Assembly: GCA_041749275.1 (NCBI GenBank)
Contig: JBGTBQ010000407.1
Location: 1-26,181 of the forward strand
Length of the DNA stretch: 26,181 bases
Reading direction: 5' to 3'
Origin: JBGTBQ01 sp041749275
Lineage (GTDB): Bacteria; Acidobacteriota; Blastocatellia; Pyrinomonadales; Pyrinomonadaceae
Shown here one piece after another: positions 12,837 to 20,346 of the stretch. Each line of letters starts with the position of its first letter. Positions within the stretch are counted from its first letter, which is position 1. The translations under genes and the position numbers were made by a program. The notes beneath the pieces were generated by a model. It saw only the letters and a list, made by a program, of their open reading frames with translations. It made no database searches and was not told the DNA's origin.

Positions 12837-14840
12837 ATGAGCGCTGTAGACAAGATTGAGAGGCGCGCCGCGCGCCTCGAGTTCCGGGGCCGCGTCCTGT
12901 TTCTGACCGAAGTCGTGGCGCACATCCGCCGCCAACTCGAAGCGGGCGAGGACTTGCCCTTCGACCCGGAGCGCCCGTTGATGAATAACATCTCGACCGA
13001 CGAGATCACGCCCGGCTGGGTCTGCTTCTACTACGACGAGACGCTGGGCGAGTATGTCTACGTCGGGATGCGCGAGGGCGCGGTCAAAAAGGACGAAGTT
13101 AAACGGGGCGGCTTCGCGGTCGTCGTGTCGGGTCTGTCAAAGGGCTGCGGTTCTTCGCGCGAGACGGCGCCGTTCGCGGAAAAGGCCGCCGGAGTGGAAC
13201 TCATCATCGCCCAGACCATCGAAAAGATTTACGGACAGAACTGCCAGAACATCGGTCTTTTAACTTCCACCGACTTCGGTCTGATCGAGCGCATCCGGAA
13301 CGGCGAGGAGATTCCGCTCGCGGAGTTCACGCGCGGGCTTGACCCCATCTCGCAATCAATCGTCGAGTACGGCGGACTCTTCAACTACAACAAGGCGCGG
13401 CTCGCGGGCGAGACCGCGCCGCCCGCCGTCGAGACGAAGCAGCGCCCGATGAACATCGTCGAGAAGATCGTCGCGCGCCACGCCTTCGTTCGCGCCGGAC
13501 ACGTCGGCGTCGAGGCCGTCAAGCCCGGCGACGCGCTCTTCGCCGTCGCGGACGTGCGCTTTTCGCACGAGTACGTCACGCCGATGGCCGAGAGCCTGTT
13601 CAAGCAGGCTCTCGGAAAAGACGCGCGCGTCAACGAGCCGCAGTCCGTTTTCGCCTTCCGCGATCATCTGACTTTTTTGGGCCGCGTGATGCCGGAAGAA
13701 AAACGAAAGATGGGACTCTTGGAGCGCGCCGACGGTCTCGCCACGACGCAAGCGAACTTCACAGAGGAGCAGGGCATACGCCTCTATGGCGGCACGGTCG
13801 AGCGTGGCTCCGAAGCCATCTGCCATAACGCCGTCGTCGAGGACATCGCGCTCCCCGGTCAACTCGTCATCGGCACCGACTCGCACACCTGCATGGCGGG
13901 CGTGCTCGGCTGCTTCGCCTTCGGCGTCGGTTCGACCGACATGGCGAACGCTTGGTACACCAAGGACATCCGCGTCAAGGTTCCTGAAACCGTCAAGTTC
14001 ACGCTCAAGGGTGAGAAGCGCGCCGACGTGTCCGCGAAAGACGTGATGCTCGTCATCCTCGCCACCGATTACATGAAGCAAGGGAAGGGCATCGGGCAGG
14101 TGTTGGAGTTCGCGGGCGCGGGGTTGAAAGACTGGCCGATTGACGAGCGCGCGACGTTGACCAACATGGCCGTCGAAGCGGGCGGCTTCACCGGCATCAT
14201 CGAGCCGGACGAAGTGGTCGTCGAATATCTCAAACAGGCGCGTGGACTCGACGAAGAGACGATCCGCCGCGGCTTTCTCCACAGCGACCCCGACGCCGAA
14301 TACGCCGCCGAGTTCGAGATTGATCTCGCCGAGATACGCCCGATGGTCGCCACGCCCGGCGACCCGCGCAACGGTCTCCCCATCGGCGATTTACATGAGA
14401 CCGTGAAGATAGACACGGCCTACGGCGGCTCCTGCACCGGCGGCAAGATGGCCGACATGGATATGTACGCGGCGATCTTGAAACGCGCCGTCGAGCGGGG
14501 CCAAAGCGTCGCGCCCGGCGTCCATCTCTATCTACAGTTCGGCTCGCAGAAGATCAAAGAGTACGCGCGGGCGCGCGGCTACATCGAAATTTTCGAGCGG
14601 GCCGGCGCCGAGTTGATTGACCCCTCGTGCGGCGCGTGCATCAACGCCGGGCCGGGCGCATCGTCGTCGCCGGAGCAAGTCACCGTCAGCGCGCAGAACC
14701 GCAACTTCCCCGGCAGGAGCGGCCCCGGCAAGGTCTATCTCGCCAGCCCTTACGTCGTCGCCGCTTCGGCCATCGCCGGTCACATCGTCGAGCCGGAAGA
14801 GTTTTTGCGGGAGCCGGAGGCCGAACTGCTGGAAGTTTGA
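12837..14840 (+). CDS. Aconitase-family dehydratase, small (swivel) and large subunits fused, swivel first
   Basis: This 667-residue protein joins a LeuD-like swivel domain (about 1-195, with GLSKGCGSSRETAPFAEKA at 99-117) to a complete LeuC-like catalytic domain (from NIVEKIVARHA at 206 to the end). The [4Fe-4S] cluster ligands are Cys352 in TDSHTCMAG and Cys598 and Cys601 in PSCGACINAG. VIGTDSHT and YGGSCTGGKMADM are family signatures. The enzyme should interconvert hydroxy-acid isomers through dehydration and rehydration; 3-isopropylmalate, homocitrate, citrate or a related acid are possible. No leuA or leuB is adjacent, so the substrate is open. In ordinary aconitases the swivel is C-terminal; here it is N-terminal, as in AcnB but without the extra helical domain. 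AGAGGAGAAAG precedes the ATG. Confidence 0.88.
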   Translation: MSAVDKIERRAARLEFRGRVLFLTEVVAHIRRQLEAGEDLPFDPERPLMNNISTDEITPGWVCFYYDETLGEYVYVGMREGAVKKDEVKRGGFAVVVSGLSKGCGSSRETAPFAEKAAGVELIIAQTIEKIYGQNCQNIGLLTSTDFGLIERIRNGEEIPLAEFTRGLDPISQSIVEYGGLFNYNKARLAGETAPPAVETKQRPMNIVEKIVARHAFVRAGHVGVEAVKPGDALFAVADVRFSHEYVTPMAESLFKQALGKDARVNEPQSVFAFRDHLTFLGRVMPEEKRKMGLLERADGLATTQANFTEEQGIRLYGGTVERGSEAICHNAVVEDIALPGQLVIGTDSHTCMAGVLGCFAFGVGSTDMANAWYTKDIRVKVPETVKFTLKGEKRADVSAKDVMLVILATDYMKQGKGIGQVLEFAGAGLKDWPIDERATLTNMAVEAGGFTGIIEPDEVVVEYLKQARGLDEETIRRGFLHSDPDAEYAAEFEIDLAEIRPMVATPGDPRNGLPIGDLHETVKIDTAYGGSCTGGKMADMDMYAAILKRAVERGQSVAPGVHLYLQFGSQKIKEYARARGYIEIFERAGAELIDPSCGACINAGPGASSSPEQVTVSAQNRNFPGRSGPGKVYLASPYVVAASAIAGHIVEPEEFLREPEAELLEV

Positions 14841-14906
14841 CGCGATACGGCGCGAGACGAAATTACCTGCAAGCTACATCACCGATTGTGAGCGCGAGGA
14901 ATAAGC

Positions 14907-15488
14907 ATGGGCGTCGTCTCTCCGGAAAACATGACACTCGGCGCTGTCGAAAGTAAGTACGCGCGCGTCGAACGCGAGCGGCGCTTTCTGTTGCGCGAGT
15001 TGCCCGCCGGCCTCAAGCTCTCGGACGCGCACACGCAGATCACCGACAACTACATCACCGGCACGCGCCTCCGGCTCCGCAAAGTGCGTGTGCCGGAGAC
15101 GAACGAGTGGACGCTCAAGCTCACGCAGAAGCACGCTCCCGCGCCGCCTGATTTCTCCCGCACGCTCATCACCAACATCTATCTCAACCAGTATGAGTAC
15201 GAAGTCCTCTCCGTCTTCGAGGGCAACGAGCTACGCAAGAACCGCTACCCCTACGAGCACGAAGGCCGCAAGTATTCCATTGACGTTTTCCTCGGCGACC
15301 TGCGCGGCCTCATCCTCACCGAAACCGACTTCGAGACCGACGCGGAGATGGACAACTTCACGCCGCCCCCTTTCGCCCACGCGGACGTGACGCGCGACGA
15401 GACGTTCACCGGCGCGCGACTTGTCGAACTGACGGCGGACGACCTCCGCGGGGAACTAAAGCGTAGCGCGCGGAGTGCGGAGCGATGA
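14907..15488 (+). CDS. CYTH-domain (triphosphate tunnel enzyme-like) protein
   Basis: This 193-residue protein has the CYTH pattern: an N-terminal ExExK-type motif written as E22-R-E24-R-R26 in VERERRFLL, a basic strand TRLRLRK (53-59), WTLKLTQK with Lys71, and acidic strands YSIDVFLG and ILTETDFETDAEM (137-148). Such proteins form a beta-tunnel that binds triphosphates with divalent metal; bacterial members include tripolyphosphatases and class IV adenylate cyclases. Lys to Arg in the signature keeps the charge but makes the exact activity uncertain. GAGGAA 8 bases before the ATG supports the start. It follows the dehydratase by 66 bases and may be co-transcribed. Confidence 0.82.
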   Translation: MGVVSPENMTLGAVESKYARVERERRFLLRELPAGLKLSDAHTQITDNYITGTRLRLRKVRVPETNEWTLKLTQKHAPAPPDFSRTLITNIYLNQYEYEVLSVFEGNELRKNRYPYEHEGRKYSIDVFLGDLRGLILTETDFETDAEMDNFTPPPFAHADVTRDETFTGARLVELTADDLRGELKRSARSAER

Positions 15489-15514
15489 GTTATAGCGATT
15501 TGCAATTGCGTGCG

Positions 15515-15583
15515 ACCGTTTAGAGGCGGGCTATGCCCGCCGGTTCAAGTCGCACCGGCGGGCATAGCCCGCCTCTAAACGGT
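15515..15583. repeat. REP-like pair in inverted orientation (30-bp perfect arms)
   Basis: The arms 15515-15544 and 15554-15583 are exact reverse complements around a 9-base loop. Each arm also holds its own mini-hairpin, GGCGGGC and GCCCGCC around TAT or ATA. The arrangement is two inverted copies of the unit seen singly at 12485-12517, like BIME structures. It lies between the CYTH and MscS genes. Confidence 0.85.
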
Positions 15584-15663
15584 GGTTGGTTGGTCGCACT
15601 CATTTGCAAACCGATGTAAGACGATCTGCCTTTCATTCGACATTTCACAGTGGGGACTGGCGC

Positions 15664-16734
15664 ATGGCGACGAAAGAGAAGGTCGAAGCGGAGAGGCTCA
15701 AAGAGCACGAGGAGGTGAGGCGCGCGCTCAAACAGGCGGGCGCCCCGCCCGAAGAGGACGAGCCGGAGAAGCCGCCGGTCGAGGCGCGGCACAAGTTTTT
15801 CATCGGGACGTATCTGTTGCTGCTCGTCGCGCTCGGCGTCGTGTACTACGCGATCCGGCTGCGCTACTTCGACTTTGCTGCCGACTACCGCCCGGCGGCG
15901 CAGCGTTTCACGCTCGGCGCGGTGGCGCTCGTCGTCGTCCTCGCCGTCTCGAAGGCGATTGACTCGTATTTCATTGACCGGCTCGCAGACGCCGCCTCGC
16001 GCTACAACCTCCACCGCGTCCTCAAGCTCCTGACGTGGCTCGCCGTCTTCTTCGTCGTCCTCTCGCTTCTCTTCGTCAACTGGTACACGGCGGTCGTCTC
16101 GCTCGGTTTGATTTCGCTCATCCTCGGCTTCGCCTTGCAGACGCCGATCACGAGCTTCATCGGCTGGATTTATATACTGGTGCGCGCGCCCTACCGCGTC
16201 GGCGACCGCATCGGCATCGGTGAAGCGACGGGCGACGTGATTGATGTCGGCTACTTCGACACCACGCTCTGGGAGTTCGGCGGGCCGTATCTTTCGACCG
16301 ACCACCCTTCGGGCCGCGTCGTCAAGTTTCCGAACTCGGACGTTTTAAGCTCGGCGGTCTTCAACTATTCATGGCCGCTCTTCCCCTACATCTGGAACGA
16401 GATTACCTTCCACGTCGCCTACAACAGCGACCTCGCCTTCATCGAGGGCGTGTTGCGCGAGGCGGCGGAGGAAGAGATCGGGCCGGAGATGCGCGAGCGC
16501 ATACGTGTCTACCGAGAGCTTTTGGTCGAGACGCCCATCAACGAGCTGGAAGTGCGCGAACGCCCCGCGGTTCACTTCCGCGTCAACCCGAACACGTGGA
16601 TTGACGCGACCGTGCGCTACCTCGTCGAGCCGCGCGAAGCGGGAAGAGTCAAGACGCGCCTGATTAAGAAGATGCTCGAACAGCTCAACGCCGAGCCGGA
16701 ACGCGCTCTCTTCCCGAAAGAGAACATGCGGTGA
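15664..16734 (+). CDS. Mechanosensitive ion channel, MscS family
   Basis: This 356-residue inner-membrane protein has a charged cytoplasmic N-terminus (1-42), three or four membrane helices (about 45-65, 81-102 and 118-140) and the pore-lining region with LISLILGFALQTPITSFIGWIYILV (149-173), the MscS TM3 equivalent. YRVGDRIGIGEATGDVIDVG (178-197) begins the beta domain and is a family signature; VKFPNSDVL follows. MscS proteins open under membrane tension and release solutes in osmotic downshock. ATG 15664 was chosen over an upstream in-frame ATG at 15586 because GGGGA lies just before it and the extra residues would come from the repeat region. It faces the pentapeptide gene across a strong hairpin. 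Confidence 0.92.
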   Translation: MATKEKVEAERLKEHEEVRRALKQAGAPPEEDEPEKPPVEARHKFFIGTYLLLLVALGVVYYAIRLRYFDFAADYRPAAQRFTLGAVALVVVLAVSKAIDSYFIDRLADAASRYNLHRVLKLLTWLAVFFVVLSLLFVNWYTAVVSLGLISLILGFALQTPITSFIGWIYILVRAPYRVGDRIGIGEATGDVIDVGYFDTTLWEFGGPYLSTDHPSGRVVKFPNSDVLSSAVFNYSWPLFPYIWNEITFHVAYNSDLAFIEGVLREAAEEEIGPEMRERIRVYRELLVETPINELEVRERPAVHFRVNPNTWIDATVRYLVEPREAGRVKTRLIKKMLEQLNAEPERALFPKENMR

Positions 16735-16753
16735 GGACAAGGCTCAGGCTTCG

Positions 16754-16800
16754 AGCGGCGGGGGCCGAGCGCGGGCGCGCCGCGCTCGGCCCCCGCCGCT
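16754..16800. terminator. 20-bp GC hairpin between convergent genes, likely bidirectional terminator
   Basis: The arms 16754-16773 and 16781-16800 pair perfectly (AGCGGCGGGGGCCGAGCGCG and its complement) around a 7-base loop. It lies between the MscS stop and the pentapeptide-gene stop. No T-run follows on either strand, so termination is inferred from place and stability. Confidence 0.6.
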
Positions 16801-16812
16801 GGGAATGGACAA

Positions 16813-19800
16813 TCAGCTCTTGCCTGACGCCTTCTCCCGACGGTGTAGTAGGCCCGTCAGCGCGGCGAGACCCAACGGGACGAGGATGAAGCCGAAGAGA
16901 CGATGGATGGTGCCGTAGAAGGCGTATGACAAATAGCGGAATCTACACCCGCTGCTGGTTTCGGAGTCGGGGTTGCATTGGTCGTCGGTGAGCGGGACGA
17001 CCATCAACTTCTCCGAGGGCCGCCAACGGTTCCCCGACGGGACTTCGAGGACAGGGATGAACTGGTTGAGGCTGACGCCGAACGCCTGCGTGCGGGAGAG
17101 GTCTATCTCCTGCGGCGTCGGCGTCGGTTGCTGCAGCAACTTTTGCAACGACTGTTGCGCCGCGTCCCTATCGGTCGCGCTCGGGGTTTTGGGCGCGACC
17201 GCGCCGGGCTGCGAGAAGAAGTACGTGCCAGCGCAGAGAAAGCCGGCGCTGATGAGGAGCAGCCGGAACGGACGGATGCCGTACCTAGCCAGCCCGCCGA
17301 GGAAGACGAGATCGAACAGCAGGCCGATCACCCTGACCAGTTCGTGCACGGCCTGCCTGACGAACTCCTTCTTAGACTGCCTATGCAGAAGGTTGTCGAG
17401 CAGCCGCCAGCCATTCCTCCGCGACTGGCGCCAGCCCTCCCAGTGCTCGCGCCAGCGCAGCTTGTGGTAAACGTCGCCGGCGCGATAATCGTCGCCGACG
17501 GCGCGATAAGTCTTTTCGAGCTGGACGTAGGGCTGGCGCTCGAAGGGGATGGAGTGGCCGTTGTTGTCCATACCATCCAGTATGTCTTCCAGCACAACCT
17601 CGATCTGCTGATAGGTGAACCCGCGTAAATCCAGACCCTCGCGCTCACTGAAGCTGGTCCTCAAGATGTCGGTAGGCGACCCCGCCTTCGCTTTGACGCG
17701 CGCCTTATGCCTGTCGAGCCACGTCCTGAACCGTCCCTTCCGGGTGTCGTCTGGCGCGGGCGGAGTCGGGTTTGGCGCAGGGTTCTCGACAGGCGTCTCG
17801 CGGAATTTGACGATATTGAAGTGCGCGCCGCGAAAGCTGGTGGCGCCCTTGAAGGCGGCCCCTTGGAACGAGGCCATCCCCTCGACGACCGCGTTGGTGA
17901 AATGCGCTTTCCGGTCGAACTGTGCCCCGGTGAAATTGGCTTGGTTCTTGAAGCGTGCGCCCGAGAAGTGAACCGGCCCTTGGAAACGAACCCCGCCGGC
18001 TGTGATCTTGGGGCGAGGCGAGGCGTCGGCCCCGCCCGCTGGCTCGCCGTCCTCGAAGTGGAGGCAGCAGTCAAAGTAAACGCTGCCCTCGAACAGCATC
18101 GCCTTGAACTCGGCCCGGTCGCGGAACTTCGTGCCGCTGAACTGTGCGTTGCCTTTGACGACGGCTCCCTGAAAGATGGCCGGGCCGTGGAAGCAGATCG
18201 GGTCCGCGTCGGCGTTCTCTGGCCGGAAGTGGAGGGCGCCGCCGATCTGCGCGCGCTCGAAGTTAGCGACCTTGGCAAAGTGCGCCCCGTCGAACTCGGC
18301 GTTGCCCTGAACGCGCACGGCGAGGAAGTCCGCTTTCCCGTTGAAGAAAACGGGGGCCGGCGTCTCTCGTATCTCGCGCAGGATGTCCGGCGGACCGAGG
18401 CGCTCGGCCACGTCGCGCGCCTGCCGCGGCGTGATACCCATCACGAGTTCCTCGTCCGGCAGCCGCCGCGCGTCGGCGTCCTTCCCGGCCTGTCGCGCCG
18501 CGAATTTCGCCGCGACATCCTTCTCCTTTCTGTACTCGGCGGAGCGGAAGAGCACGCTCACGTCGGTGTGGAAGTGCTCGAAGACGGCGTCGCCGCCGAA
18601 GACCGCGCCGACGAAGACGCTCGTCCCCTTGACGTGGGCGCCGAGGAATTTGGCCTCCCTGCTGAAGCGCGGCGATACTACGCCGCCGCCGTAGGAGACG
18701 GCGTTGAAATAAGCGCGCCCGCCGATCTGCGCGTGCTCGAAGTCGGCCTTGCCGCGGAACTGTGCGGCGTGAAACTTGGCCGCGCCTTTCACCTTGAGCA
18801 TCCAGAAGAGGGCGTCCTTGCGGAAGCGGGTTGGGATGAAGATAGGACGAGCGCCGGCGCTCGACGAGTAATTTTCAAATATGGCCGTGCCCTCAATTTG
18901 CGCGCGCCTGAAGTCGGCGTCGTCCATGAACTGCGCCCCCGAGAAAGAGACGCTACTGCCGAAGCGCGCCCCGATGAAGCTGGCCTTGCCCCGGAAGCTG
19001 ATGACCCGTAGCGGGCGCCTGTGCCCTCTGACCGGGGCGAAGGTCGGTTTCATCTTCTGGCGCTTGAACTGGAGGTTGTCGCTCCGTTCGTCCTCCTCGC
19101 CCTTCCCGTCGTGGTACAGGTCGCAGTCGAAGAAGGCCGAACCGTCAATGCGGATGCGGTCGAAGATGGCCCTCTCGCCAAAGGAGACGCCCTTAAAATA
19201 GGCCGAGCCTTGAATGTGAGCGTCGGTGAAGTCTGCCCTGCTGCGGAAGCGCGTGCGAATGAGCCTACAATCGTCCTTCCCGACCGCCACGAGCGCGCTG
19301 CAAAAGAGCGCGTTCTTGTGCAGGCAGATGCGGTTGAAGTCTGCCTGCCTGAAGTCAGCGCCCTCGGCCCTAAAGGCTTCGCCGACATCAAGGTCATCGA
19401 AGCAGGCGTACTTGTCGAACCGGGCGCGCGTGACCGTCAAGTCACATTTGACGCGGGCGGCGCGGAAGTCAACCCCGTCCGCGAATCGCGAGGCGGTGAA
19501 GTTGACCGACTGCTCGAAGACGGCGAATGAGAAGTTGACCTTGCACCTGAACTCGGACTCAGTGATGGCGAAGTCGCGCCGGAAGGTCGTGTTGGACAGG
19601 TCAAGCTCCGGCGCGTCCTCGGTGCCGACGATGATGGCGTTGCTGAGTTCAACGGGAATGTCGGCAACGCCCTCCTCGTCGAGCAATTTCTCCTTGAGCC
19701 ACTTGACGGTGACGAAGCGGTTTTCGCTCTCAGGGCCGGATGTCTTCCTAATGATATGCGGCACCCTATTGTCCGACACGGGTGGCTCAACTGACGCGCT

Positions 19801-19860
19801 TGACGGCGGGCCGTTCCAAGGCGTGCTCAACATGATTGCGAAGAATCTCTTGTGTGACAT
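16813..19860 (-). CDS. Very large pentapeptide-like repeat protein with C-terminal membrane segments
   Basis: This 1015-residue protein has a long repeat region (about 85-690) of units in which Ala or Gly-x-Phe steps recur every five residues, as in ADFRQADF, ASFIGARFG, VSFSGAQFMDDADFRRAQI and FTGAQFDRKAHFTNAVV. These fit degenerate pentapeptide repeats forming a right-handed beta-helix, broken by charged insertions near 250, 440 and 600. Then comes a basic, helical linker (700-840), two membrane helices (about 843-882, with ARYGIRPFRLLL), an exposed Pro/Gln-rich loop with NQFIPVLEVPSGNRW (about 885-980) and a last helix (984-1004). It is probably membrane-anchored; the function is unknown. 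A promoter is visible at 20000-20027. The start could also be the Met at codon 10. Confidence 0.85.
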   Translation of the reverse strand: MSHKRFFAIMLSTPWNGPPSSASVEPPVSDNRVPHIIRKTSGPESENRFVTVKWLKEKLLDEEGVADIPVELSNAIIVGTEDAPELDLSNTTFRRDFAITESEFRCKVNFSFAVFEQSVNFTASRFADGVDFRAARVKCDLTVTRARFDKYACFDDLDVGEAFRAEGADFRQADFNRICLHKNALFCSALVAVGKDDCRLIRTRFRSRADFTDAHIQGSAYFKGVSFGERAIFDRIRIDGSAFFDCDLYHDGKGEEDERSDNLQFKRQKMKPTFAPVRGHRRPLRVISFRGKASFIGARFGSSVSFSGAQFMDDADFRRAQIEGTAIFENYSSSAGARPIFIPTRFRKDALFWMLKVKGAAKFHAAQFRGKADFEHAQIGGRAYFNAVSYGGGVVSPRFSREAKFLGAHVKGTSVFVGAVFGGDAVFEHFHTDVSVLFRSAEYRKEKDVAAKFAARQAGKDADARRLPDEELVMGITPRQARDVAERLGPPDILREIRETPAPVFFNGKADFLAVRVQGNAEFDGAHFAKVANFERAQIGGALHFRPENADADPICFHGPAIFQGAVVKGNAQFSGTKFRDRAEFKAMLFEGSVYFDCCLHFEDGEPAGGADASPRPKITAGGVRFQGPVHFSGARFKNQANFTGAQFDRKAHFTNAVVEGMASFQGAAFKGATSFRGAHFNIVKFRETPVENPAPNPTPPAPDDTRKGRFRTWLDRHKARVKAKAGSPTDILRTSFSEREGLDLRGFTYQQIEVVLEDILDGMDNNGHSIPFERQPYVQLEKTYRAVGDDYRAGDVYHKLRWREHWEGWRQSRRNGWRLLDNLLHRQSKKEFVRQAVHELVRVIGLLFDLVFLGGLARYGIRPFRLLLISAGFLCAGTYFFSQPGAVAPKTPSATDRDAAQQSLQKLLQQPTPTPQEIDLSRTQAFGVSLNQFIPVLEVPSGNRWRPSEKLMVVPLTDDQCNPDSETSSGCRFRYLSYAFYGTIHRLFGFILVPLGLAALTGLLHRREKASGKS

Positions 19861-20346
19861 GGCGGTGAAGTCTCGGCTGCTGAGGGCAGCGATGGCCTAG
19901 AGGTTTAAATAGCCTGTTGATGGCCTGTCGGCGTTGAAGCTTCCGGGGCGGGCCGCTGGTTGGGCTGCGGAAACGCACGCCACAAGAAACGATGTGGCTT
20001 ATATAATCAATCAAGCACGCTTGTCAACACGAATTTACACGTCCCGCGTGAGACGCGCTCCCCCGAATCAGGGCGCCCGCTCCCGGCAGTCTTTTTAACA
20101 AGCTTCAGTTGGCACACTATCCGCGAAAGTCTCTTCCTTCTCAATAAGAAAGAGGATTCCACAAAGCCGCACGAATTTGGCGTCGTTTCGTGTGATGTCG
20201 TGGATAACTATCCCGGCGCGTAAAAACCCGAAGCCGAAACAAAGAATGAAGAGACCCCATCTCTCCGCTTCTAGCCCTTCACACGCTCCCCGACTTCGCA
20301 TAGACTGTCTCGCGTCGTCATCCTGATTGAATCCACCGAGGCCGCG
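19861..20346. other. 486-base divergent spacer
   Basis: There is no convincing gene. It contains the minus-strand promoter at 20000-20027, a degenerate CACGAA-type inverted repeat at about 20159-20206 (CCAC and GTGG ends, CACGAA and TTCGTG inner parts), and the leader of the PEP synthase gene. The rest shows nothing recognisable. Confidence 0.55.
20000..20027 (-). promoter_or_regulatory. Sigma-70-type promoter for the pentapeptide-repeat gene
   Basis: On the minus strand a perfect TTGACA (20022-20027) is followed after 16 bases by TATATA (20000-20005), or after 18 by TATAAG (19998-20003). The AT-rich surroundings contrast with the window. It lies about 140 bases before the gene. Confidence 0.65.

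Noticed and set aside
12553..12840. A 95-codon frame over the integrase fossil
   Set aside because: It is in a different frame from the IntI-like reading and has no recognisable pattern.
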